From Hellea sp964472905 (lineage in GTDB: Bacteria; Pseudomonadota; Alphaproteobacteria; Caulobacterales; Maricaulaceae), in assembly GCA_964472905.1 (NCBI GenBank), contig CAYYMI010000031.1, positions 1 through 31,576 on the forward strand: 31,576 nt of DNA, read 5' to 3'. The position numbers were made by a program, and so were the translations under genes. The notes under the pieces are model-generated. The model was not told the DNA's origin, made no database searches, and was given only the letters and a program-made list of their open reading frames with translations. Shown here in pieces: positions 23,962-31,576 of this stretch (the stretch's first letter is position 1; each line of letters starts with the position of its first letter).

Positions 23962-25107
23962 TTACTCAGACTCAGTTTCAGTTTTGGGTTTGAGGGCTTG
24001 CGATTGGTCTATATTGATTTTTTGACTTTGTTTCATCAGTCCCATTAACATCCCTTCCCGTAGACCTCGATCCGCCACCCGTATCATCTTACTCGGCCAT
24101 AATTCACAAATGACATCCGTAATCGCGCATCCTGCAACTAAAAGACGGGCGCGATCATCACCAATACAAGGCTCTTTCGCACGCTCCTTCGGACTAAGAG
24201 AGGCCATATCGCGCGCAACCTTAATCGCGTCAATGCTGCGCAACCATAACCCATCTACTTTTTCACGCTTGTAATAAGGTAGCTTTAAATGAATACCCGC
24301 TAATGAGGTTATAGTTCCGGATGTGCCGATTAAATGCCCGCGCCCATCCTTGAAGGTTTTGGTAAATCGGGTCTCACACCCCTGCTCTTTAATGGCGTCT
24401 CGAACTTTGGCTTTCATATCCGCATACCAAACCTCTCGGTCATCATGCTCAGGCACCATTTCAGATAAGGTCACGACGCCGACAGGAAGTGATGCCCAGG
24501 CACTAATCGGGGGACGGTGAACTCTCATTGTGCCTTGAGGGTCCCTCAATCGCCGAATATCGACCCAGCTTAGCTCAGTAGAGCCGCCGCCAATATCAAT
24601 AACTAAGGCAACATCCTTGGTCGTATCGATAAGGTTGATACAGCCCATAACGGCAAGGCGGGCTTCGACGCGGGCAGATATTATTTCAAGATTTACACCA
24701 GCTTCGGTTTTCACGCGGTCAAGAAATTCTTGCCCATTCGACGCTTTCCGGCAAGCTTCGGTAGCAACGCAACGCCAGCGCTTGACCCTGCGCGCCTTCA
24801 TTTTTTTGGCGCAAACCGCGAGCGCCTCTACCGCAGCATCCATACTTTCTTGAGATAATTGACCTGTAGACGCGAGACCTTTGCCCAACCGCACAACACG
24901 GGAGTAGCTGTCGATGACCTTAAATCCATCACCGCTAGCACGGGCTATTAAAAGGCGGCAATTATTTGTTCCCAAATCAAGGGCCGCAAATGTCTGTGGA
25001 CGACGTCCTTTTCCGGACCGTCCATGACTCCGTCGCCGAGTCCGCATCCGGGAACTCTTTTGTTCTCCAGACGTGTTCTCAACGCCGGACAAATCACCGT
25101 CCGGCAT
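23962..25107 (-). CDS. ppx: Ppx/GppA-family exopolyphosphatase
   Basis: Members hydrolyse polyphosphate or guanosine pentaphosphate; which applies here cannot be told. The 381-residue protein (with my start) has the ASKHA ATPase-like fold: FAALDLGTNNCRLLIA near residue 40 (phosphate motif 1), ALVIDIGGGSTELSWV near 160 (motif 2) and GTSGTITSLAGIHLKL later. The N-terminus has a basic stretch (RMRTRRRSHGRSGKGRRPQ) ahead of the domain. I choose the ATG at 25107, which follows an AAGAGAG stretch; a GTG at 25152 would add 15 residues. The gene sits one base before rlmE, as is usual in alphaproteobacteria. Confidence 0.9.
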   Translation of the reverse strand: MPDGDLSGVENTSGEQKSSRMRTRRRSHGRSGKGRRPQTFAALDLGTNNCRLLIARASGDGFKVIDSYSRVVRLGKGLASTGQLSQESMDAAVEALAVCAKKMKARRVKRWRCVATEACRKASNGQEFLDRVKTEAGVNLEIISARVEARLAVMGCINLIDTTKDVALVIDIGGGSTELSWVDIRRLRDPQGTMRVHRPPISAWASLPVGVVTLSEMVPEHDDREVWYADMKAKVRDAIKEQGCETRFTKTFKDGRGHLIGTSGTITSLAGIHLKLPYYKREKVDGLWLRSIDAIKVARDMASLSPKERAKEPCIGDDRARLLVAGCAITDVICELWPSKMIRVADRGLREGMLMGLMKQSQKINIDQSQALKPKTETESE

Positions 25108-25210
25108 AACATTACTCTCTTTAAGAGCCGGTTCGCGATTGTCGCGCCCCACTGCTCATTTTCTCGATAAGCATAACTCAAAGCTAAGTTTTAGCAAATG
25201 AATTATAAGT

Positions 25211-26980
25211 TTAGTGGATATCGATGTGATCGGAGAGCTGGTTCCAGTCTGGCTCCGGCTCTAAGGCTTCCATGGCTTCGTGCTGGGATAGATAAATTTC
25301 ACCTGATAAATGTTCAATTAAATCAGAACGATAAAGCCTTTCTTTAACACGGCTTTGCATATCCGAAAAATGCAAATCAATATTTGTGCGTTTTAAACGC
25401 TTATTGATCTCTTCTAGGCTTGATAAGGCACTCGCATCAATTCTGTTGACCGCAGTACACATCAATACAAGGTCCGTCATGTCGGGGCTATTTGAGACTA
25501 ATTGCGCGACTTTATCTTCAAGAAACCGCGCATTGGCGTAATAAAGGCTTTCATCAATGCGCAGTGTTTTGACTTGCTCATTTGTTTCGACATTAAATCG
25601 GCCTGCATCTCTGTAATGTTCTGTTCCCGGAAAACGGCCGACTAATGGCATATAAGGCTGCAACGTTCCCTTAATATGCAAGGCCATGGCTAAAACAACA
25701 CCGACAAGGACGCCCCACTGTACGCCAAAAATAAGCACAGCTAAAAAAGTCGCGAGAGCTGTTGTGCCATCAGCACGGCTATAAACCCATGTGCGCCATA
25801 GTGATTTGAAATCCATAAGGCTGAAACACGCGACGATAATCAAAGCCGCCAAGACCGATAAAGGTAAAGACTTCAAAACAGGGGTTAAAAACAGGGCGGT
25901 TAAGGCCATCATTAAAGCCACGATAATAGAAACTATAGGTGTCTTCCCGCCCGCAGAGAAATTAACGGCTGAACGCGACATACTCCCGTTGATCGGATAG
26001 CCGCCCGTCATACCCGCAACGAGATTAGAGGCGCCTAAACCTAAAAGTTCTTTATTGGCATCAATGCGGCCACGCGCTCTAGAGGCAAGCTCTTGAGCTG
26101 TTGATGTGCTATCAACAAAGGCAACAATCGCAATGATAACTGCTGGCACGAATAGGTTCTGATAGGATAGTAGACTCAGGTTTGGATATGTCAGTGGCGG
26201 AAGACCAGATGGAATAGTACCTACGACCCGCAAATTATGGTTTTCAGCTAAGCTCAAACCCGCACTTAAAAGGATGAATCCGACAATCACAACAATTGGC
26301 ATAGTCCGGGCGATCAGCTTGGCTATTCGACTTTTGACATGTAATTTAACAAGCACAAAGGCAAGGTATCGTCTTACACCCCAAAGAAGAATTATCGCGC
26401 TAACGCCCGTCCAGAGGGCCGTAGAGTTTAGATTTTTAAAATTCTCTCGTAGCTCACCAAATAGCGCAAACACCGTACTGCCAGACGCCTCAACCCCCAA
26501 AACATGTTTCATCTGGCTAAACATAATCAACAGAGCCGCGCCGGTGATATAAGCAGAGACCACGGGGCGGCTAACAAAGTTCATAATGAAACCGGCTTTT
26601 AAAAGCCCTGCAATTAGCAATATACTGCCTGTCATCAAAGCTAAGGCCGCCGCGCTAACAAGGCGTGCGCCCTCTGGTAATGTCGCGATACAAGCCGCTG
26701 TCATCAAAGATATAACGGCTGTCGGGCCGACATTAATAACGCGCGATGATCCGAATAAAGCATAAGCGATCAACGGAAATATCGAGACATAAATTCCCAC
26801 TTGCGGCGGCAGTCCTGCCAATAAGGCATAAGCCAAAGATTGCGGAACTAATAATATTGTGACGATAATAGCAGCCACAAGATCATCCGCAAAGATGCTG
26901 CCATTATACCCTTTTAACCAATCCCACTGTTCTAAAAAGGGTTGGGCTTTAGGTTTCGGATGTCCAGATTTATCCGCCAT
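25211..26980 (-). CDS. SulP-family anion transporter with STAS domain
   Basis: A 589-residue inner-membrane permease of the SulP (SLC26) family, which carries sulfate, bicarbonate or other anions; the substrate is unknown. The N-terminal part (DDLVAAIIVTILLVPQSLAYALLAGLPPQVGIYVS) and the GATNLVAG/GGYPINGSMSRSAVN-type segment identify it, and about 12 helices are expected up to residue 415. The C-terminal STAS domain (about 445-560) contains VLMCTAVNRIDASALSSLEEI, where the Ser/Asp pattern matches anti-sigma antagonist domains. It lies on the same strand as pcm, 60 bases after its end. Confidence 0.95.
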   Translation of the reverse strand: MADKSGHPKPKAQPFLEQWDWLKGYNGSIFADDLVAAIIVTILLVPQSLAYALLAGLPPQVGIYVSIFPLIAYALFGSSRVINVGPTAVISLMTAACIATLPEGARLVSAAALALMTGSILLIAGLLKAGFIMNFVSRPVVSAYITGAALLIMFSQMKHVLGVEASGSTVFALFGELRENFKNLNSTALWTGVSAIILLWGVRRYLAFVLVKLHVKSRIAKLIARTMPIVVIVGFILLSAGLSLAENHNLRVVGTIPSGLPPLTYPNLSLLSYQNLFVPAVIIAIVAFVDSTSTAQELASRARGRIDANKELLGLGASNLVAGMTGGYPINGSMSRSAVNFSAGGKTPIVSIIVALMMALTALFLTPVLKSLPLSVLAALIIVACFSLMDFKSLWRTWVYSRADGTTALATFLAVLIFGVQWGVLVGVVLAMALHIKGTLQPYMPLVGRFPGTEHYRDAGRFNVETNEQVKTLRIDESLYYANARFLEDKVAQLVSNSPDMTDLVLMCTAVNRIDASALSSLEEINKRLKRTNIDLHFSDMQSRVKERLYRSDLIEHLSGEIYLSQHEAMEALEPEPDWNQLSDHIDIH

Positions 26981-27040
26981 ATTTCGTGACTGTCAGGATT
27001 CCCAAAAATATTCAAGCAAGGTAGGTGCTCTCTAAGACAC

Positions 27041-27664
27041 TTACAAAGATTTAGATTTGCCCGTTTCTAAGAGCGGCAATGATAATGGAAAGAGCGTTTC
27101 AGATTTTACCGTCTTTTTGGTCTTACGATACCGCATCAACATATCATCCATAACCGCCACTAAAATCCCGCCATCCTTTAACTGTTCTAACAATTTGGTA
27201 GGTTCCTTTTTAATCGCGCAGGTCAGTAAAATACGATCAAAAGACGCCTGCCCTTTCCAGCCATAACGCCCATCGCCATGCCGAATAACATGGTTGGTTA
27301 CGCCTATTTTCGCACAGCAGGCCTCGGTATCCGCTATAAGTTTCTTATACCGCTCGACCGAATAGACCCGTTTGACAATCTTCGACAAAATGGCTGTATG
27401 ATAGCCGCACCCTGTTCCGATTTCGAGAATCTTATGATCTTGAGACAGGTCTAACATTTGCGTCATGAGCGCAACTGTCAGAGGCTTGGAGAGCGTTTGC
27501 CCGCAAGCTATCGGCAGAGATTGTTCTTCATAAGCAACATCCCAATGTTTTTTATCTATAAAATGCCGCCGATCGATTAGTTCCATCGCTCGCAAAACGG
27601 CATTATCAGAAATACCGCGTCCGCGAAGGCGCATGATCATATCGATCAAGCCCGGATTTATCAT
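27041..27664 (-). CDS. pcm: Protein-L-isoaspartate O-methyltransferase
   Basis: Pcm methylates abnormal L-isoaspartyl residues so that damaged proteins can be repaired; it acts in the cytoplasm with SAM as donor. The 207-residue protein has the family entry motif YEEQSLPIACGQTLSKPLTVALMTQML (about 45-71), the SAM motif ILEIGTGCGYHTAILSK and later VYSVERYKKL. The ATG overlaps the surE stop as ATGA, so translation is coupled, consistent with their shared stress and repair context. The C-terminus is Lys/Leu-rich and the length is near normal. Confidence 0.94.
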   Translation of the reverse strand: MINPGLIDMIMRLRGRGISDNAVLRAMELIDRRHFIDKKHWDVAYEEQSLPIACGQTLSKPLTVALMTQMLDLSQDHKILEIGTGCGYHTAILSKIVKRVYSVERYKKLIADTEACCAKIGVTNHVIRHGDGRYGWKGQASFDRILLTCAIKKEPTKLLEQLKDGGILVAVMDDMLMRYRKTKKTVKSETLFPLSLPLLETGKSKSL

Positions 27665-28431
27665 CCGCTAGTGTTAAATGCGGCCCGCAATTTTGTTAGA
27701 CTGTCGATATGGGTTAAATCCGTATACAGCGGCGTGACGGAAATATAACCATCATATATCGCACGAAGGTCTGTTCCTTCTGGCGGATTAGATTTCGCCG
27801 CGCCGTAAGTCATCCAGTAATAATAACCGCCGCGCGGGTGGTCACGTTTATCAATGTTACTCATCTGAAAATCCCGATGACCTTGGCGCGTTATTTGAAT
27901 TCCCTTAACGCCCTCTGGAGATGTATCTGGAAAATTCACAGATAAGATTACATTTTCTGGCCAACCCTTTGATATTAGGTCTTTTATAAGTTCAGAGCCA
28001 TGCGCCTCGGCGGTTTCCCATGGCAAGCTATTCGCACCTTGAAACCCACGGGCCAGTGAGAGCGCAATCGAAGGAACCCCCATCTGCATGCCTTGTAAGG
28101 CTCCAGCTACCGTTCCGCTAAAGGTGACATCCTCCGCTAAATTCTGACCGCGATTGACGCCCGAGAGTACAAGATCAGGCTTTTTGTCTTTGAAAAGCTC
28201 TTTCATGGCCACGATAACCGAGTCTGTCGGTGTCCCCGTGACAGAGAAAGTTTTCTCATCCTTTTGCTTCAACCGCACAGGATTATGTAACGACACGCCG
28301 CGGGACGCCGCAGACTGTTCTGTATCGGGCGCGCAAATCCAAACATCATCCGAAATCTGGTCCGCAATCCGTTTTAAAACAGCTAAACCTGTCGCTTGAA
28401 TACCGTCATCATTGGTCAGGAGTATTCTCAC
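27661..28431 (-). CDS. surE: 5'/3'-nucleotidase SurE
   Basis: SurE is a metal-dependent nucleotidase for nucleoside monophosphates, linked to stationary-phase survival. The 256-residue protein starts MRILLTNDDGIQATGL, with the metal-binding Asp8-Asp9, and has LSGVNRGQNLAEDVTFSGTVAGA, the signature active-site stretch with Asn and Ser residues. The start is a GTG that overlaps the serS stop as GTGA. It runs into pcm with a four-base overlap, so the three genes form one transcript. Confidence 0.95.
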   Translation of the reverse strand: MRILLTNDDGIQATGLAVLKRIADQISDDVWICAPDTEQSAASRGVSLHNPVRLKQKDEKTFSVTGTPTDSVIVAMKELFKDKKPDLVLSGVNRGQNLAEDVTFSGTVAGALQGMQMGVPSIALSLARGFQGANSLPWETAEAHGSELIKDLISKGWPENVILSVNFPDTSPEGVKGIQITRQGHRDFQMSNIDKRDHPRGGYYYWMTYGAAKSNPPEGTDLRAIYDGYISVTPLYTDLTHIDSLTKLRAAFNTSG

Positions 28432-29813
28432 GTCTTTATCACCTCAACACCGCCCATATAAGGAACTAGCGCCTTAGGAACCGTGATTGATCCATCTTCA
28501 TTTTGGTAATTTTCCAAAACAGCGACGAGCGTGCGCCCAACCGCGAGGCCAGAACCGTTAAGCGTGTGAACGAAACGATTATCTTTTTCGCCGTGCTTAT
28601 AGCGCGCATTCATACGGCGGGCTTGGAAATCCCCGCAATTCGAACAAGATGAAATTTCACGATATGTGTCTTGGCTCGGGAGCCAGACTTCAATGTCAAA
28701 GGTACGACGTGCGCCAAAGCCAAGATCGCCCGTACAAAGCTCAACAACTCGGTAAGGCAATTCCAAGCGCTTGAGCACTTCCTCGGCGCATTTGAGCATG
28801 CGCTTATGCTCGCCTTCGCTATCTTCGGGGCGGGTGATTGAGACCAGCTCCACCTTATTAAATTGATGCTGACGTATCATGCCTTTCGTGTCACGCCCTG
28901 CACTACCCGCTTCTCTTCTAAAACAGGGGGTATGGGCTGTCATCCGCTTCGGTAGCGTATCAGGGTCCAAAATAGATTCACGTACAATATTGGTTAAAGC
29001 CACTTCGGCGGTTGGCAACATCCACATGCTATTGTCACGAATATATCCCCCCATATAGCTAACTGGGTCTAAACTTTTACCTGCTTCATCAGCAAATTCA
29101 GCTTCTTTACGAGTCTCTTTTTCTAATTCAGATAGGTTAAAATCAGCAACGCGATATTGATCATCTTCAAATTTAGGAAGCTGCGCAGTCCCATACATAG
29201 TGTGGGTATGCACTAAAAATGGAGGTGTCGTTTCGGTATAACCATTTTCTTCCGTCTGCAAATCTAGCATAAACGCCGCCAATGCACGGTCTAACCGGCT
29301 TAACATACCGCTCAGCACAACAAACCGACTTCCACTCATTTTGGCGGCGGTTTCAAAATCCATCATGCCGAGGGCTTCGCCGAGTTCATCATGACCTTTG
29401 GGCTCAAAGCCAAGCTTTGTCGGCTCTAGATGCTTATGCATCTCGACATTGCTGTCTTCATCTTCACCTTCGGGGACATCCTCAAAGGGACAATTAGGAA
29501 TACCCGCGAGTAAATCATTGAGCGCAGCTTTTTCACTATCAACTTGCGCGCCCATGGCGGCAATCACATTTTTCGCGCCCGCGACTTCTGTCTTAAGCCG
29601 TTCAGCCTCTTCCTTATCGCCTTTGCCCATGGCCTGACCAATGAGTTTAGAGCTTTTATTGCGCGCGGCTTCGGCTTCTTGGACGACCTGCATCGCTTTG
29701 CGGATGAGCTTATCCTGATCAATAATCTTAGCAGATAGTGGCTCTAAACCCCGCTTAGCCCATAATTTATCATATTGGTCGGGGTTTTCCCGTATGGCTT
29801 TTAGGTCGTGCAT
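28428..29813 (-). CDS. serS: Seryl-tRNA synthetase
   Basis: A class II aminoacyl-tRNA synthetase that charges tRNA-Ser and tRNA-Sec. The 461-residue protein has the N-terminal coiled-coil arm (roughly 30-110, Lys/Glu/Ala-rich) and the catalytic core: MLPTAEVALTNIVRESIL, motif 2 FRREAGSAGRDTKGMIRQHQF, and motif 3 GSGLAVGRTLVAVLENYQ. The ATG start gives MHDLKAIRENPDQYDKLWAKRG, the usual N-terminus. In many alphaproteobacteria serS follows tatC directly; here it is about 15 kb away with surE and pcm. Confidence 0.97.
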   Translation of the reverse strand: MHDLKAIRENPDQYDKLWAKRGLEPLSAKIIDQDKLIRKAMQVVQEAEAARNKSSKLIGQAMGKGDKEEAERLKTEVAGAKNVIAAMGAQVDSEKAALNDLLAGIPNCPFEDVPEGEDEDSNVEMHKHLEPTKLGFEPKGHDELGEALGMMDFETAAKMSGSRFVVLSGMLSRLDRALAAFMLDLQTEENGYTETTPPFLVHTHTMYGTAQLPKFEDDQYRVADFNLSELEKETRKEAEFADEAGKSLDPVSYMGGYIRDNSMWMLPTAEVALTNIVRESILDPDTLPKRMTAHTPCFRREAGSAGRDTKGMIRQHQFNKVELVSITRPEDSEGEHKRMLKCAEEVLKRLELPYRVVELCTGDLGFGARRTFDIEVWLPSQDTYREISSCSNCGDFQARRMNARYKHGEKDNRFVHTLNGSGLAVGRTLVAVLENYQNEDGSITVPKALVPYMGGVEVIKT

Positions 29814-29913
29814 GACAGAGTTGACTTTCTAGCTCTTTAAAGAATTTGGCCCGCTATAGAGGCGTGTGCGACTCGCGTAAAGACATTGAACGCGAATCCG
29901 CTATAATGACATC

Positions 29914-30411
29914 ATGTTATCACACCTTTTATTGATGCGGCATGCCAAATCATCTTGGTCAGACGGCTCATTATCCGATCATGAGCGCCCTCTCAATGAT
30001 CGCGGCGAAAAAGCAGCGGTTGCTGTCGGCAGCGCTTTAGTCGCGCGAGGCTATGCCCCAGACATCATCTGGAGTTCTGACGCCACCCGAACGCGTCAAA
30101 CCGCGATGCGCCTCATACGCGCTATTCCCGGCCCGCAAGTCGTCAATTATAATTCGGAGTTTTATCATGCCTCCGCCGAACAGGTCTTGGCCGTCTGCGG
30201 CAAACAAATCGAACCTGATGGAAAACTCATGCTCTTGGGGCATAATCCCGGCTGGGCAGCCCTTCATAGCTATTTTACCGGGCAATCCAGTGACTACCCA
30301 ACGGGGGCCTGTACCGTCTTAAAACGCAGCGACAATCCTGATGGAGATTGGCTGGATCCCGCAAGCTGGCAATTCATCGACTTAATCTTGCCGCGGACCT
30401 TAATGTCATGA
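29914..30411 (+). CDS. SixA-type histidine phosphatase
   Basis: A 165-residue protein of the histidine phosphatase superfamily, SixA group. The catalytic motif is LLLMRHAKSSWSD, in which His10 is the phosphate acceptor and Arg9 assists; a second His occurs in LMLLGHNPGWAAL. SixA of E. coli is a phosphohistidine phosphatase acting on phosphotransfer components, but the substrate here is unknown. There is no signal peptide, so it is probably cytoplasmic. The small membrane-protein gene that follows overlaps its stop. Confidence 0.9.
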   Translation: MLSHLLLMRHAKSSWSDGSLSDHERPLNDRGEKAAVAVGSALVARGYAPDIIWSSDATRTRQTAMRLIRAIPGPQVVNYNSEFYHASAEQVLAVCGKQIEPDGKLMLLGHNPGWAALHSYFTGQSSDYPTGACTVLKRSDNPDGDWLDPASWQFIDLILPRTLMS

Positions 30412-30608
30412 AGGCGACGCTAACCGCGATCTGGAGGTTATTCCACGCCCTTGCCTTCTATCCAATATTGATCGGCGTATTTATCTGGCTCTATTTTAAA
30501 GGGGCGCATTGGATATATGGTTTAGCGATTATCGCTATCATTTTAATATTCGACCCTATTTGGCGACTTTTATTAAAGCGCGTTTTATCGATTATAAGAA
30601 AAAAATAG
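30408..30608 (+). CDS. Small two-helix membrane protein
   Basis: A 66-residue hydrophobic protein with two probable membrane helices (about 12-31 and 34-50) and a basic end (LLKRVLSIIRKK). I do not recognise a family. The frame is open further upstream, but the ATG at 30408 overlaps the SixA-type stop as ATGA, a typical coupled junction, so I use it. No partner or function can be given. Confidence 0.7.
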   Translation: MKATLTAIWRLFHALAFYPILIGVFIWLYFKGAHWIYGLAIIAIILIFDPIWRLLLKRVLSIIRKK

Positions 30609-30640
30609 CGCTCCGGCTTTATTTAGGGAACCGAAGCGCT
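30607..30640 (+). terminator. Hairpin at the end of the SixA operon
   Basis: Arms AGCGCTCCGG (30607-30616) and CCGAAGCGCT (30631-30640) pair with one mismatch around a 14-base loop. It begins at the stop codon of the small membrane gene. No U-run follows, so rho-independent termination is not clear; it may be a 3'-end hairpin. Confidence 0.4.
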
Positions 30641-30755
30641 CTGGATGCACTTCAAAAGGGGAAGAATATGCATCCTATAACATAGTTTTAGATACGATTA
30701 TCACAACCGATTAGATTTTGGTCGCCAAAGGTTATCAAGAGATTAACCATAATAA

Positions 30756-30789
30756 CACTATAAATTGTTTTTTTTGGATTTTTATAGTG
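30756..30789. repeat. AT-rich inverted repeat
   Basis: CACTATAAA (30756-30764) and TTTATAGTG (30781-30789) are a perfect nine-base inverted repeat around a 16-base T-rich spacer. It could be an operator or part of a structured RNA; its role is unknown. Confidence 0.45.
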
Positions 30790-30862
30790 ACTTTTTACAA
30801 CTTATGAGTTACACACCGAATCAACGCTGGACAACTCATCCCAACTCCTCCGGCGTGTTTAT

Positions 30863-30889
30863 GACAGTAAACCCCACGCTAATACTGTC
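30863..30889. repeat. Inverted repeat GACAGTA-N13-TACTGTC
   Basis: GACAGTA (30863-30869) and TACTGTC (30883-30889) are a perfect seven-base inverted repeat with a 13-base spacer. It lies 11 bases before the next, longer hairpin. The role is unknown. Confidence 0.45.
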
Positions 30890-30899
30890 TTTAAAAGGT

Positions 30900-30947
30900 G
30901 GGCTGGTCATTATTCTCACTTCATCCCGGTGAGCGTAACGACCAGCC
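30900..30947. other. Two-tier hairpin, candidate structured RNA
   Basis: The outer arms GGCTGGTC (30901-30908) and GACCAGCC (30940-30947) pair perfectly. Inside them a second perfect stem pairs CTCAC (30915-30919) with GTGAG (30929-30933) around a nine-base loop, with six-base unpaired sides between the stems. A T-run begins 11 bases after the 3' arm on the plus strand. No known RNA family is recognised. Confidence 0.45.
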
Positions 30948-31078
30948 GCCAATTACTTTTTCCTTCTCTTCAACTACCCAAATAAACGTTAGAACGTCAT
31001 TGAACCAAAATCGAGGTTTTTAGTTACCTAGAGAAATGGGGCCAACCATCTCCCCGCTAGCGACGATAGCATTTATCT

Positions 31079-31522
31079 TCATAAGATATATTTATCCCCG
31101 GTCGCTCTTATAGTCACACTCCCAAGCGAAACGCCCTGTGGCAAATTCATAGCATTTATGATTTGCTCTGCAACATATGAAGCATCTAAGTTTATGTATT
31201 CGCTTTTGTTTGGGTCTGTATAATTGTCATCTATTTCGCCGGAGGTCAGCTTATCCATAAGCAAGCGTTGACTATCTCCAAGGTGTCCAACGATCCCTTG
31301 TGAGGCATCGGGGTTGACGATACTATTGACCAGACCCGTCGATAATACACCTGTTGGTTTTATTATGGTGACTTTTATTTTTCCATGCGCCTCGACGCGC
31401 AACGACTCCGATAAGTAATCGACGGCAACTTTTGTGGCTCCGTAAACGTTAGAACCCGCGACCGGATAATTCCCAAATATCGAGGACATGTTAACAACAT
31501 GCCCTTCTCCTCTTTCCATCAT
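31079..31522 (-). pseudogene. Short-chain dehydrogenase, C-terminal part only
   Basis: The readable frame covers 147 residues of a short-chain dehydrogenase/reductase. It begins MMERGEGHVVNMSS and includes the catalytic Tyr-Gly-Ala-Thr-Lys (SNVYGATKVAVDYL), then KPTGVLSTGLVNS. The N-terminal half with the TGxxxGxG nucleotide-binding motif is missing. In the same frame a TAA lies at 31540-31538, six codons before the first ATG, so the frame does not continue into the missing half. A GGGG stretch just upstream could act as a binding site. It may be a decayed gene cut by a rearrangement or frameshift, or, less likely, a short protein; without the region past the window this stays open. Confidence 0.7.
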
Positions 31523-31576
31523 TGTCCAGCCCCTTTTTTATGTACCATTTTGATGTAAGGTTTCAGGTATAGGTGG

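Larger units (their letters stand above)
30609..31078. other. Non-coding stretch with four inverted repeats
   Basis: This 470-base stretch has no credible gene. It holds inverted repeats at 30607-30640, 30756-30789, 30863-30889 and 30900-30947 (listed separately), an oligo-T run near 30768-30775, and a five-codon reading frame (30668-30685) with a good ribosome binding site that I do not count as a gene. It lies between a plus-strand operon and the truncated dehydrogenase on the minus strand. Confidence 0.6.

Noticed and set aside
30668..30685. Five-codon reading frame with a good AGGGGAAG binding site
   Set aside because: It codes for MHPIT only, no gene follows on that strand, and nothing shows it acts as a leader peptide.
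1..31576. rRNA, tRNA, CRISPR arrays, prophage or insertion sequences
   Set aside because: I saw no tRNA-like cloverleaf, no repeated spacer pattern and no transposase or integrase; a full search would need a covariance or profile scan.

Overview
The window looks like chromosomal DNA of an alphaproteobacterium with moderate GC (mid-40s % by eye), probably a marine member of the Maricaulales/Hyphomonadaceae type; the genus cannot be fixed from sequence alone. Reasons: the gene order SPOR protein-nagZ-scpA-scpB-tatABC-LysM protein-yajC-secD-secF-(squalene-synthase-like protein)-trmFO, the dgt/erpA pair, secG-pyrG, ppx-rlmE and serS-surE-pcm, all arrangements I associate with Alphaproteobacteria. 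Nearly all genes lie on the minus strand. I see no rRNA, tRNA, CRISPR array or intact mobile element.

Layout. 1-1163: start of a secreted protein and a polytopic membrane protein. 1269-2678 (+): tRNA methyltransferase TrmFO. 2662-7127 (-): an NDUFAF6-like squalene/phytoene-synthase relative, an AbgT transporter, a DUF4153 membrane protein and a one-cluster ferredoxin. 7234-8240 (+): a compact nickel superoxide dismutase operon (small His-containing single-TM protein, sodN, sodX-like maturation peptidase). 8237-11214 (-): Sec accessory subunits SecD, SecF and YajC. 11324-12277 (-): a LysM protein, preceded by two tandem CtrA-like boxes. 12374-17177 (-): SPOR protein, NagZ, ScpA, ScpB and TatA/B/C, with 4-nt overlaps from the SPOR gene through scpB. 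17276-19208: dGTPase-type phosphohydrolase (-) divergent from ErpA (+), then a small membrane protein whose best start is a non-standard codon. 19191-20774 (-): YceI-type lipoprotein and LysR regulator. 21003-23084 (-): SecG and CTP synthase. 23181-25107 (-): Ppx/GppA phosphatase and RlmE. 25211-29813 (-): SerRS, SurE, Pcm and a SulP anion transporter. 29914-30608 (+): SixA-type phosphatase and a small membrane protein. 30609-31078: non-coding stretch with four inverted repeats. 31079-31522 (-): the C-terminal part of a short-chain dehydrogenase lacking its nucleotide-binding half.

Themes. The centre is an envelope and export block: SecDF-YajC, SecG, TatABC, NagZ, SPOR and LysM proteins, beside chromosome segregation (ScpAB). 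RNA and nucleotide housekeeping (TrmFO, RlmE, SerRS, PyrG, dGTPase) surrounds it. The most distinctive part is the NiSOD operon, whose peptidase gene starts at the codon directly after the sodN stop, in the same frame, and whose first gene resembles the first segment of HupE/UreJ nickel permeases. It sits where I would expect an Mth938-domain (NDUFAF3-like) gene between secF and the NDUFAF6-like gene. Also notable: the tandem CtrA-like boxes, the displaced serS-surE-pcm cluster, the LysM protein without a peptidase domain, and the structured 30.6-31.0 kb gap.
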